Positions 36,735 to 47,960 of a stretch of DNA of 64,000 nucleotides are shown in pieces. Source of the DNA: Adenanthera pavonina. Its lineage: Eukaryota; Streptophyta; Magnoliopsida; Fabales; Fabaceae. The notes beneath the pieces are model-generated. The model was not told the origin of the DNA, did not search any database, and saw only the letters and a list, made by a program, of their open reading frames with translations. Location of the stretch: the NCBI GenBank assembly GCA_026686845.1, contig JAIVEN010000016.1, forward strand, positions 33,142,001 to 33,206,000, read 5' to 3'. The translations under genes and the position numbers were made by a program. The first letter of the stretch is position 1, and each line of letters starts with the position of its first letter.

Positions 36735-37319
36735 CAACAAGTGAGAACAAGAAGGATGCTAAGGATTTTCAAACCTAGGGTGGAAGGACAGAGGGTTGGA
36801 GGATGTTGGTAGAGGCAAAAGCCAGAGGATGTTGCCGAAGATGGTGGAAGTATAGGGTGGAGGAAGCTGGTGTTGCCGATGGATATGGTGGGCGGGATAT
36901 ATGGGTTTTGGTTTTGAGAGTTGTGAGGGCTATTTTAGTTTTTTAACTTATCATCACATGATTGTAATCCTCCTCACATGGCAAAATGGTTGTGAAGGGC
37001 ATCACTTGAATTAAAGTGATCAAGTTTATATTTAATAACATAGAGTACTTAATCAGAGGCAAACCAAATACAACAACTCAAGTAATATGATTACCATAAC
37101 TTCAAATACCCTTCGTGTTAATGAACCAAACGGGCCGCTAGGTTATGTTTGATAGAAAGAAAATGAGTTTTGAGAAAGGAAGGAGGAGGGAAAAAATTTA
37201 TCTCAACATATTTGGTACCTAATTATTACTTTTGTTTTGGGAATCTCAATATATTTAACAGCCAATAATAACCTTTCTATTAAAAACCAAACATATTACG
37301 ATTGATTTTCTCTGTCATT
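36735..37319. other. Noncoding host sequence of the LINE insertion, right side
   Basis: Continues the GGAGG/GATGTTG-rich composition to about 36950 and then turns A/T-rich. GAACCAAACGGGCCGC at about 37121-37136 resembles an end motif near 16452-16470 (GAACCAAATGGGC). No gene recognised. Confidence 0.4.
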
Positions 37320-37790
37320 CACAGTAAAAAAAAGAAAAGACTTTTAGCGATGATTTTCAACGATGACATGAAAAAGTCATCACTGAAAATATGACTTTCT
37401 GTGGCGACATAAAAAGTCATTGCTTAATGTATGCCTTTCAGCGATAACAATAAAAGTTGTCATTGAAAGTAGTTTATCTACACCGAAAGTTAGACTTTCA
37501 GCACCAGCTTTTGTTGTCACCGCCGAAAGTTATACTTTTAGCGATGACATTTGTCTATTGTCGCTAAAAGTTTTACTTTCAATGGCAACATTTGAGTTGC
37601 CATTGAAGACAACTTTTAGCGTTGTTGCTGAAGATATCCAGTGACAACATTTTTTTATCGTCATCGAAAGTATAGCTTTCAACAGCAACTTTCTTATTGT
37701 CATCGCTCAAAGTCTTTCTTTCAATGGTGACTTTTTGTTGTCGCTGAAACTTTTTTATGTTGCCACCAAAACTAATTTTTAGAATTTTTG
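37320..37790. mobile_element. CACTA-type subterminal repeat region (left side of nest)
   Basis: Begins CACAGTAAAAAAAAG, a possible decayed CACTACAAAAAAAAG terminus, followed by about ten alternating copies of ACTTTCAGCGATGACA and its reverse complement (TGTCATCGCTGAAAG and variants TTGTCGCTAAAAGTT, GTTGCCATTGAAG). Such GCGAC/GTCGC plus CTTTCAGC arrays are typical of subterminal regions of one large group of plant CACTA elements (family knowledge). No transposase here. A similar, more decayed array lies at 47690-47960. Confidence 0.65.
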
Positions 37791-38336
37791 TTCCTTTCAT
37801 TTTAAAAATTAATAAATAATATATTGAAATAATAATTGCGTTATATTTATACAATTTTATCATAAAGAAATAAGATATTCAACATATTTTTTGTATTGTA
37901 AAGATTATCTAGTATTTTTAGTTGAAGTCAAAGTCTTTTACTATTTCCTTTCATTTGAAATAGTCTGAATATTTTAAAAGTGTTTTATCTCTATTTGAGA
38001 TTGAAGACTTGAAAGGTCGAGCCATTGAATGCAATTCACATTTATCTTTACTTGTCCTTAATCTTAATTAATGAAATATGTTATTTTTATTAGGATAATT
38101 TTTTTAAGAAATAAAGGGATTAGTTACTGCAATAAAAGAGAATCAAGAAGACAAGTTAATTTCTAATTATCTAATGCAATCAACCCTATATTTGGAAGAA
38201 TTCTTATTAGGCAAAGTTAATTATTAATATATTTAACATATAAGTTAATATTAATTCTATTTATTACTAATAATAATTGATGAAGCAATAATGTACATAT
38301 TAAGACAATAATCAATAATTAATCTAAGAGAATAAT
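37791..38336. other. Noncoding A/T-rich stretch before solo LTR A6
   Basis: No coding region or repeat recognised. The last five bases (ATAAT, 38332-38336) are the left target duplication of solo LTR A6. Confidence 0.55.
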
Positions 38337-41213
38337 TGTAACATCCCAAGAAAGTTAAAATATCTAGAAATATATAGGAATTTTACAAAAATGAACAGAT
38401 ACCGTTTTACGTGAAAAAAGGGCAAAGAGGTTATTTTTCTCAGTCAGATGAAAAAATAAGCAATTATATTTTTACCCTCAAAGAATTATGAAAGGACATT
38501 AATGTCCCTAAAGTCATAAAAATTAGGTTGAGTGAGTATTAGAAATGTCTAGGAAAAACATTACACTTAATGACCCAAAAGTTTTAGAAATTATAATTTA
38601 ACCCGGGGTCAAGGTTAATTTTGTAAATATGCAAAATTACTGTCAAAACGAAGCCCTCAATGAGAGAAGTCCAATGGTATATGACACTGAGGGTTAATGT
38701 TCAAGAATAAAGAAATAATCAGTGCCAAGTGTCCAAAAATAATAGTAAATCGATAAAGTAAACTGTAGGCTCCACGGACAGTTAAAAAGAAACCGGGATA
38801 AGATATGAGCCATACACAGATATCATTTAGGACAGGATAATTAAGAAAATATAAGAATAAAATTGGAATAATCCTGTAGCCAAAAAATGTAATTTACTAT
38901 AAAAGGTGATTTCATCGGTATAATTAAAAATTACCCGGTTCGGGATATATCTGTACCAGGAAAAATTGCGCAATTTTGGACACTTAAACACCACTTATTG
39001 TCATTTGAATTGGGCAGTTAGGCAGCACAAATTTTTGGAACAACTTCATCACCCATAATTAGAAAGGGAATTAGCCACTTAATCACCCATTTTCCACCCA
39101 TTCTGCATGTTCACCTCCAGTAGCAAAGATAGAAAAAGAAAATGCAAAAAAGGAAGTGAGCAAAAAGAGAAAAGAGAAGGAGAGAGGGAAGAGGACTTGA
39201 AGCCATCCAAGATCAAGTGCAAGGTAATATTTTGTGTCTTCTAGCTTGTAGTTTTGAGTAGTTTGAAATGGTTAAATGGAGCACTCTTCCTCCTCTCTCT
39301 CTCTCTCTATTTGATTTTTGGCCATGGATGAGAAGTGAAGAAAGTGGAGTTTTCATGCAATAAACCTAGGGGAAATCATCTACTAGTAACTTGGAACAAA
39401 GATTTGTTAGTAGTTTGTTGAATTTCAAAGTAAATAATTTCTCCTTCTTCCTCCATGAATTTCGGTCAGACTAGGGTTCCATTTAGGGTTGGAATTTCAT
39501 AAATTGGACCCCAAAAATGGGTCCCAATGGTCCAAAACCTTAGGAACAAGGGTTAGATGCAAGAAAGACTAAGTGGATAGCAAGATGACAAGTTAGGGTT
39601 TTAAGAGTTTCTTGTGAAGTTGAAGCATGAATCAATGGCTTAAGTAGCTAATTGATGATATGTTTAGGTTTGAGGAAACCTAAGAAAGCTTGGAGAAGTG
39701 TTTGGAAGAGGTACAACTCAAAGGAAAAGCAAGTGGAAGCATAAAGGTAGCATTTTTCCATTTTATGCATTATATTGTCTTATGAATGTTTGTGAACTCT
39801 ATGACTTGTTTGATGCCATGAACAATATTTTGTAATGTCCATTGATTGTTGGCTGAGTTGTTTAAAGGGGCTTGAAGCTCCAGAATGCCTAATTTACAAA
39901 GTGAAATTCTGCCGAAATTTTCATAAAACTGTTATGGCATTATATGAATTGATGAGTTTGCTTGATGATCTATGTGAAATATGATGATATATGTGTATGA
40001 CTGGATAATGCTACTGAGATTCTTTGAAACTCAATCCCCCTTAATGACTAACTATGCTAGGGAAGCAATGGAAAAAGGGCTAAGGAAGGAGCTAATATCA
40101 TGGAGAAGCTAATGATGAGTGGATGATCTTGCAAGCCATTGTGTTATAATGTGAATGGTTATTGGTGTCTTACTTTTGTATGAAATTGTAAAATAGTAAA
40201 TATTATGTTAATGTTGTAGAAAATGTATGAAAATATTCAGTTCTGGATATTGTGATATTAAGTTATGTTCTACCAAGTTTCATGCCAAAATGAGTTCATT
40301 TACAAGGGTTTTGGCAAGTAAATTGCAATGTAGACTGAAACAGGACATTTTCCGGACATGTCTATTTCATTCTCCCTTGTTCTATACTTAATGTGAGGTT
40401 AGATTTATGATTTTTTTTATACCAGATATAGGGAATCTCAAGCTTTAATAAGACACCTAATTCACCCCATTTGGAGTTGTGTGCAATAAATGGTGAATTT
40501 TCAAAGCTAGGGTTTACAATAGGACAATATTGAGAAAACGGGAAACTGAAAGTTAAGTACTAAAAATTTCAAAAGATAATATAAAATCATATATAGCTCA
40601 AAAAATTTAATGGTTTATAAGTCTTAAAATCCATATGCCACTAATTTGGAAGTGATTGGAGTTATAGAACAAGAGATATTTAAGTTTTCCCAAAATTGTT
40701 CCAGTAAGAGTTGGATTCTGACCCTTCATGATTTAAATTAAGTTATGCCATATGTAAGTGAAATAAATGTATAAGAAAAATATATATATAAGTATACATA
40801 TATAGCTTTTGAATGACATAGAGTATGCAGAATTTGGAACAAAATAGAATGTAATATGATTTTTCAAAGTTGAGGTCAGAAAACAGGAAGATAAAAAAAT
40901 GACCAAATAAATAGTCAATGTCCACGAAATTACTGTACAAATTGGTCCAATGAAGTTACTGTTTTATATTTTTTCCATGTAGATCTAATTTTAATAAAAT
41001 TTTAGAGACTTGAATCATCTCAAGATGAATTTTTTAGATTTAGTTATGAATTTTCAAAATTCATCGGGTAACATGAAATTGCCAAATAAACAGTATCTCG
41101 AATTTTGAAAAATTCTGATTTTATTATATTATGATTCTAGTCTCTAAATCATGATGAAAGATATCTAAAATAATCTAATACATGAGAAATAAGTTCTAAT
41201 ATAAGGTGTTACA
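38337..41213 (+). mobile_element. Complete solo LTR A6, family A (2877 bp)
   Basis: Begins TGTAACATCCCAAG and ends AAGGTGTTACA, so the ends form a perfect 7-bp inverted pair TGTAACA/TGTTACA. It is flanked by the 5-bp direct repeat ATAAT (38332-38336 and 41214-41218). No primer site, polypurine tract or coding region lies inside, which fits a solo LTR left by LTR-LTR recombination. TGTAAC.CCC starts are common in Ty3/gypsy LTRs, and G below has a similar start, but the rest differs from the G LTR. A purine block AAAGAGAAAAGAGAAGG (near 39167) and 'GGTAATATTTTGTG' after it are shared by all family A copies. Confidence 0.9.
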
Positions 41214-41390
41214 ATAATCAATCTTGCTAGGATTAAAACTTTCAGTCTAAACTCTTATAGATATTGGTAGTGTGGATATTTTTATACAATGTAAAAGTCT
41301 AATGGAATAATATCACATAGAGAAAGAAGGCTTATGAGTTGTTAATATATTTTTCACTACGCCAGATTTGAGAATAATAGACACCTAATA

Positions 41391-41654
41391 GTAGGCGGTT
41401 ATATAAAAAAACGCTAACAAAAATAAGATGAGAAGGATTTGTAGGCGGTTATATAAATAACCGCATAGAAAAATTGATATTTGTAGGCGGTTTATTAAAG
41501 AACCGCTTACTAATATATTATTTAATAAAAAAATAAAAAACATAATCAAATAGTAGGCGGTTATTAAAATAACCGCCTACTTTTATTTTAATTTTAATAA
41601 TAAAAATTAAATAAATAAAATGAAAAGTATACGGTTATTTTAATAATCGCCTAC
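41391..41654. repeat. Left subterminal palindrome array
   Basis: GTAGGCGGTTAT-type units at 41391 (half, followed by a decayed half), 41441, 41483, 41553 and 41627. The unit at 41553 is perfect: GTAGGCGGTTAT, 4 bases, ATAACCGCCTAC. Others carry one to three changes (AACCGCATAG, AACCGCTTAC, GTATACGGTTAT). Confidence 0.9.
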
Positions 41655-43600
41655 TTTGGTTTTAATTTTAGCCCTAAAACGTGCTTTTGAGCAATTCCTA
41701 TCGCCTCCGCGTACACCACTCTATGCAAGCTCCCTACTGACTCCTTCCAAGCTCTTCTCCTTTGGCATTCTGTGGCTTGTTCGAGTTCATGTCCGAGTTC
41801 TGTGGCTTGTCTGATTTCGTGTCCATATTCAATCTCTCTCCTTCAACCTCCATCTTCAGGTTTTGTGGCTTGCTTGCTCATTGCGTTGATGGCTTGTCCA
41901 AGTTCGTGTTCGTGCTTACAGTCTTTATCCTCCATCTTCGTGTTCGTGTTCATTTTTGTGTCCGTGTCCGAGATCTGTGGCTTGCGTGCTCACTGTGTTG
42001 GTGGCTAGTCCAAGTTCATGTTCGTGCTTGCAATCTCGGGTTACCAGATAACCCAGCTCTTTTTGAATTCCTATAGGTTGGCACCTCACCTCCACTTTTT
42101 TGTTTCGCACCAATTTCTCCTCCCATTCCCCACCCCCACTCATGATTCGAGGTGTGCCTTCCAAGTGTTTGCTAAAATGCCTATATGAGATGTGTTCCTA
42201 AATTTCTTGTAATTTGGAGTATGAGGGAATTTTATGGGATAGTGGACTAGTCAAAGGAAACTTCATCGGATGCTGTCGTGTGTTTGTCTTTAGCAATAAT
42301 CTCTCGTCTTTATTTGCTTGTATAATTTCGCTGCCATGACCATAAATGTTAATGATTCTGAAGTCACTTTAAGAAAGTTCTGTGTTGCAGGTTCAGTATT
42401 CATGCTGCACATTAGTGTGACAGTCGAGGCAAAAGATGACAAATAGAAACATATGTATGTATATATATGAATATTGTGCATATTACAACCAATAGTAGCT
42501 TAAAATTAAATGTATGCAACGTATATATATTCTTCTTATTAATATTTATCATCAATCTTCATCCATACCTTCGCAGATTCAGTAATGTATAAATGCCCAT
42601 CAGTTTACCTGCTCCTTGTGATTATTTTCGATTTAGTAAAAAGTTATGATTTTTATTATGGTTTTTTTTTTTGGTATAAGTGTAGCCTTTGAGTCTCGAG
42701 TTTCTAGTTTAGGATTTATGCTCTCTCCTCCGTTTGATTTGGGATAAGTCTGTGGCTGTTATATTTTCTCCTCTGTTTGTTACTATGTTTTTTGTTTTGG
42801 CTCATATCCATTACCTAATTGCTTGATTTGCTGTTAGTCCATGACTGTTATGCTTTAAAATTTTCAAAAGTCCTTTTTTGTGATATAGAAAGTCCATTTT
42901 CCCCATGGATGGCTGCATAAATTTGACATTATGTTTGAGGATGATTTTTCACAAGTCATTTTTTTTTCCAAATTCATTATGCTACATTGCCTTTAAACCA
43001 AAATTTATTTGGAATGAGGGAAAATAGGAAAGGAAAATATTGGAAGGAAAAATAAATAAGAATCTAAATATCCTATCTTATTTTTTTTTAATTTTTCTCT
43101 CCTCGTATTTTTTTTCATCTATGCAACTGAAGGTTAAGTTTATTCATTATCTATATATATTTTTTTAACTACCACTCACTCTGCTGTTGTTCCTACTCTG
43201 CTACTGTTCTTTAATGTTCTATTATGATGACTGAACAAATGAATAATTCGTTTTTGCGCGTTTGGTTTGAATGGACTTAGTTATGTAGACAAGGCACTGT
43301 ATTTGCATATGGTGTTACTAGCATTGAAAAGGCACATACTATGCATGTAAGTTAAAAACCATTTTTGTATTTGGGGATACTTGTTAAAAAACTACAGGTA
43401 GATACTTGTTAAACTCCTTTTCTTTTACAGACTTGTTGTTTGAGGATTCTAAACATTGTTTTATGGCACACTATTGTGGCCTGGCCTGATGACTATGGCA
43501 TTTAGTGTTTCTCGTTTCATATAACATATCTATGACTTCATCAAGGTCTCTTTGGAGTTTAAGCATCTATTTAACTGCTATAGAGATTTTAATTCTCACG
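41655..43600. other. Interior of the CACTA element, left part, no gene recognised
   Basis: 41680-42160 is relatively GC-rich and carries a duplicated ~65-bp block: TGTGGCTTGCTTGCTCA.. at 41874 and TGTGGCTTGCGTGCTCA.. at 41976, each ending AAGTTC.TGTTCGTGCTT. Overlapping frames at 41762-42076 and 41772-42008 cover it but show no known domain. It could be a captured exon or an untranslated transposon leader. The rest is A/T-rich. Confidence 0.5.
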
Positions 43601-43609
43601 CCTATAGAT

Positions 43610-43950
43610 TTAAGAATTGGGTTTTAATAAAAAGTTTATTTTGCTGAGATGCTGGACATATTGTTCATAAGGTGTTTTATAAATGGAAATTCCTTTAGAA
43701 CTCATATCATTTTGCCTAAATATGGTAAATGAATTGGGGGCAGTTTCATATACTGCTTCAAAGGGGGTCATGTTAGTTGTTGAGTCAAATGTGGTGTTAT
43801 ACTATAATTAAGCCGATGGGAGCCATTTATTCCACTGCTTAGGATGATCTGTTGTCATACATCTCAGATAACACTCTAGGTAGCAATTTTCTATTTGGCC
43901 ATCAGTTTGGAAGCAGTGCTCTGCTGAAATGTGTAGCTCACTTTTGAAAT
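43610..43950 (-). pseudogene. Ty3/gypsy integrase relic inside the CACTA element
   Basis: Minus-strand reading: LHISAEHCFQTDGQIE, CYLECYLRCMTTDHPKQW, NKWLPSA, stop, YNTTFDSTTNMTPFEAVYE. It corresponds to the region around the third catalytic residue of gypsy integrases (the H.Q.DGQ.E...  motif, then L...W....AE..YN...H.S....PF..VYG). E of DGQIE is the catalytic Glu. Upstream and downstream parts are too decayed to follow. It differs clearly from the integrase of element G, so it comes from another lineage. Confidence 0.8.
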
Positions 43951-46157
43951 GTCTTCGATATGAATATAATCTTGAAATCATGCAGGTTCCTGGCCTCCTA
44001 AAAGATAAGACATATTGGGCAGACTATACTGGGAAGTGAAGCTGTATTTGGTTTGTTCCTTGGTGCTAGTAGCTTGATACATTGTGGACAGTAGTCATGG
44101 TTTTTGATCAAGAATTGATCTCTCAGCCGTGGTACATGCTCTTCTTTTTTTTTTTTGTTTCTCTTCCCACTTGATTAGTGTATGTTCTGCTATTTGTTTT
44201 GACCTCGTAGGATAGAATACTATTTGATCTCCAAACTAACTTAACAATTGCTGGATTGTTGCTTAGAGAAGCTGTGGTTGCTATATTTTTCTTTTATTTT
44301 TCTCTCCTAAGAGCATCAAAATTTATCATGCTAGAGTGATGCTTGATTGTGTATATATCTATGGCAACTTATTTCATGATTGAATTTCTTATCCTAATAA
44401 CATTAAAAGCAGATCAGTACTGCATGTATGGCATTTTATAAGCAACTAGGTAGGTTAAAAAACCAATGATTGGTTAAAGATTGGAAGGATTAGTGTGTTC
44501 AAATCTACGTAGGAACTCATAGAGTCAACTTTATTTGAAAACAATTTGAAACATGCATAACTTGAGTTGTAACTATGACATTTTGAACAAGCATAACTTG
44601 AGTTGTTGATTTTCAAATTAGGCAAATTAGGACATTTTGGGAAGCTCTACTCATCTGCTAACTCCTTTCAAAATTTCAGACTTATTGGAGTCCATTTGTT
44701 ATAGGAAAACACTGAAATATCAGATCTGGTGCAGGGCTGCAGAACTGGTTTATGACAGCTTTTCTGGACCAAATTCAAAAATTTATAGAATATTCTGTAC
44801 AGCTCCAAAAATTACCATGTTCATCTCAAATAAAACCTCTACTTGCCCTCTAAATATAGGCCAAATTTCAGACTTAATTTCGACCTCCAAGGCCCTCAAG
44901 GACAGACATACACTTTACTGTTCATTTATGTCCTGTTTTAAATTCTTTAGTGCCCAAACTTGCATTTCATTGAGATTTCTCATCACGGACATATTTCTTA
45001 TTATTCATATAGCATATAGACTTAGTTTAACAAATATAACCTGGTTTAAATCTTAAATTGGCTTCTCCACTTATTTAAATCGACATGGGTTCCCTTGACC
45101 ATTTTAGGTTTTAATTTACTACTTTACTATATAACTTGAGTTCTTACATTCTCATCATCTTAACGTCATTTCCAAGACACCATCAAGCATTTAGAACCAT
45201 TATTAACTCATTTTTATGTCGTTATGCTACTAATTTTTTTTTAAAAATTAGTTTATGGTTGCTAGAAATAGTCTATATATGGTTGAATCATGTATTACTT
45301 TAATCTCCTAGAATAAAGATAGTCCTTATGTTTAAAGATAGCTTAGTTTATTTGGAATTCGTTGGAAAATGCTAGTGCTTATAATTGACGAGTCTAACTT
45401 TTTTGTGAGTTGATGCTGTAGAATTATTGTGTCAAGATAACTAAAAAAGAACTCAAATTAATTGCATGTAATTCTATAATCAAAAAATATTTTCTACAGC
45501 AAAGTAACAGGAGTTCAAGAATTTGGTTTTAATATATACATTGATGATGACTTCCTTTATCTAAAAAAAAAAGGCTCAAATTTCTGCTTCTATATATATG
45601 TTTTATATGTTCTGTTAATTCTTAATTTCCTTGTAATTTCTTTCTTGAGGAATGTGATTTACTTTTCAGCTAATGCAGTTATTAAGCAAAGCAATCAAAC
45701 TAATATATGCCATTTATATTTGCATAAAGTATGGTTGTTAATGCTTTCAATATCCTAGAGTTCTTTTGATTTTTCCATTTATGTTAGGTGTATGGAGCAA
45801 TCTTGGCATGCCTAACATATCTACATATGAAGAAGATCAAATATTATGGATTCAGTTTGGTTAATCCTAGCTATTTGCTGCATTTGACTTATTTTTGTCA
45901 TGGTATTGTTAGATTGTATGTTGGATTTTTTTTTCATTGTTTAAGTTGTATCCTAGCTTTTCTTTTTTTTTTCTTTCTGTTTTTTGCTTTTATGGATTAA
46001 TGTGTGTAATTTTTTTGATTTATTAATAAAGTTGATATTAATTTGTAGATATTTTTTAATATAATAATTTCTTTTTTGTCAATGGGTTTAATAGGTCAAT
46101 ATTTTAAACTGGATTAATCCAGTATCAAAATATTTAAAAAAAAAAAGGATACCTTTT
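43951..46157. other. Interior of the CACTA element, right part
   Basis: A/T-rich. 44560-45120 contains repeated 'AAGCATAACTTGAGTTGT' phrases and an open frame of 139 codons (44637-45056) with no motif; this looks like LTR-type repeat sequence rather than a gene. No transposase similarity found. Confidence 0.5.
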
Positions 46158-46450
46158 GTAGGCGATTATCCATATAACCGCCTACAAAACTAAACTTTTG
46201 TAGGCGGTTATCTTTATAACCGCCTACAAAACTCAACTTTTGTAGGCGGTTATTTATATAACCGCCTATAAAAGTCCTCCAATTTTCTTAAAAGAAGGGT
46301 TTTTGTAGGCGGTTATCTGAATAACCGCCTACAAAAGATGACTTTTGTAGGCAGTTAACAACCGCCTACGAAAATCACTACCTTTTATGGCGCTCCAATA
46401 GAAGGCGGTTCTTAACCGCCAATAAAAGCAAAAACTAACCGCCTAGAAAG
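46158..46450. repeat. Right subterminal palindrome array, 42-bp phased
   Basis: Four 28-bp palindromes at 46158-46185, 46200-46227, 46242-46269 and 46305-46332, then a shortened 23-bp one at 46347-46369 (no N4 spacer region of full length), and two halves near 46403 and 46438. Start-to-start distances are 42, 42, 63 and 42 bp, all multiples of 21. Each consists of GTAGGCGGTTAT, a 4-base centre and ATAACCGCCTAC with at most one change. Confidence 0.93.
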
Positions 46451-46468
46451 CCCATTTTTATAGTAGTG

Positions 46469-47689
46469 TTTCTAAATAATAAGTAATAATAATATTTTGG
46501 GAATAAACAGCAGTTAATTCCCTCTATCACCCTCTCACTCTTTTTAATCTTCTTATTTTCCAAATCATAACAGATTAAGCTTATTGTGTTTTCTTTTAAA
46601 TCCATCAAAATCACAATATTTGTTTTAATGATTTTTTTACCAAATTTATATATATAAAGCATATGTATATAATATAATTTATTAAACAATATAATATATG
46701 ATATATATTATGTATTTTATGATATGACATAACAAAAAGTGACATAAAATAATGTAATATTAATACATATGGATAATAAAGATTATATACATAATTATTA
46801 TTATTTAAAAATAAAAATTAAATTTATATGTTGGTTAGGGAAAAAAATTTTCTTAAGAAAGAAAAACAAATAAATTTCTAAGAAAAATATTTAAGATTTA
46901 AAAATAAAAATTATATCAATATTCATATAAATATATATAATATTTAACGATATTAATAATTAGAAATGAAATATATGTGGTTTTTTAAATAATATATTGA
47001 TTTTAAATAAATATATATTATTGTGTGTATTACTATATATTGTGTTTTTTTAAAAATTTTATTATTTTGTATATATTAATTGATTTTATAATTTTTTATA
47101 TATATCTTATGTAATACATTTATTATATGATTACTTTGAAATTTTTTTTAAGATTTTGATATTTTAATTTTATTTAAAATTTTAAATTGATTTCTTAATT
47201 TAATATTATGTGAAAATAATGTAAATTATAAATATTCATATTTTTTAAAAATTTAATTTTTATGCTACCTAACATTATTTTTCAAGGAAATATATTTTAT
47301 ATAAATAATTATATTTTTGTTCAAAAATAAAGTTAATTTTTTATTTCATTTTTAATATTTTAAAAAATTATTTGGTATCACAACCCTGGCCCAATACCTA
47401 GTCTAGTTTGCCCAAGCAATCATTGGCCTGGCAATGGGTGGGGTTGAAGCCTAGCACAACTTGACATGTGCACACTCCTATATGTGTGTATTATTATATA
47501 GATAAATAATATATATTTAATATTTCATATAAATATTATAGATACATTTCAGCTCAGCTAGTAAAAGAGTGAATGTAAAGGCATGGGAAGTAGGAGGTTA
47601 TGTGTTTGAACCTAGGTGAAGGATCATTTGAAATAATTATATGACATGGCGGTGATGAGGCATGAGTGTCGTGGCATGAGTGGTGGGGG
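46469..47689. other. Very A/T-rich noncoding stretch
   Basis: 46600-47380 is almost pure A/T with no coding capacity. 47386-47480 is more GC-balanced (CCCTGGCCCAATACC) and unassigned. A tRNA-like segment at 47550-47622 is listed separately. Confidence 0.55.
47550..47622 (+). repeat. tRNA-like segment, possible SINE relic
   Basis: CAGCTCAGCTAGTAAAAGAG resembles a tRNA A-box region and GTGTTTGAACCT, 30 bases on, resembles a B-box (GGTTCGANNCC). Distance between boxes fits RNA polymerase III internal promoters. I cannot fold a full cloverleaf with a good acceptor stem, so it is not called a tRNA gene. Confidence 0.3.
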
Positions 47690-47960
47690 ACGCGGTGCAG
47701 GTCTAGTAGTGATATGGCAATAGTGTCCAAAAGACTTCTGATGGTGACTTAATGTCTTCACTTGCCGTTACCAAATGACAAATTGTCAGTAGTGACTAAA
47801 ATATTATCACCAAATGATAAACTTTCAGTGGCAACAATTTATGTTTACAACCATAACTTTTTTCACCACTAAATGTCTACCTTTGACATCGACATTTTTT
47901 GTCATTGCTAAACTTTCAGCAATGAGATATGTAGCAACTTTTGCTCTCGCTGAAAGTAAA
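47690..47960. mobile_element. Decayed CACTA-type subterminal repeats (right side of nest)
   Basis: Alternating motifs such as GACAAATTGTCAGTAGTGAC, AACTTTCAGTGGCAACAATT, GCAACTTTTGCTCTCGCTGAAAG match those at 37320-37790 in kind, but are more degenerate. No clear CACTA terminus follows. It may be the other end of the same old transposon, with A6 and the 41355-46468 element inserted inside, or a separate copy. Confidence 0.5.

Larger units (their letters stand above)
41355..46468. mobile_element. CACTA-superfamily element with palindromic subterminal repeats (5114 bp, non-autonomous)
   Basis: Left end CACTACGCCAGATTTG at 41355; right end ...TTTTTATAGTAGTG at 46468, i.e. CACTAC in inverse. Flanked by TTT on both sides (41352-41354, 46469-46471), consistent with the 3-bp TSD of CACTA transposons. 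Both subterminal regions are built from 28-bp palindromes GTAGGCGGTTAT-N4-ATAACCGCCTAC. No CACTA transposase is recognisable inside, so movement would need one supplied in trans. The interior holds a gypsy integrase relic on the minus strand and a short internal duplication. Low divergence among palindromes suggests a fairly recent element. Confidence 0.88.

Noticed and set aside
41762..42076. Open frame of 104 codons with Ser/Cys/Phe-rich product
   Set aside because: Two overlapping frames in the same duplicated block are both open because the block is simple in composition; no motif supports either.
44637..45056. Open frame of 139 codons on the plus strand
   Set aside because: No domain, no codon bias, and it lies in LTR-like repeated sequence (AAGCATAACTTGAGTTGT phrases) inside the CACTA element.
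46158..46369. Regularly spaced repeats that look like a CRISPR array
   Set aside because: Each repeat is a palindrome with 14-bp or 35-bp gaps, lies at the end of a CACTA transposon with matching opposite end and TSD, and the sequence is plant nuclear DNA.
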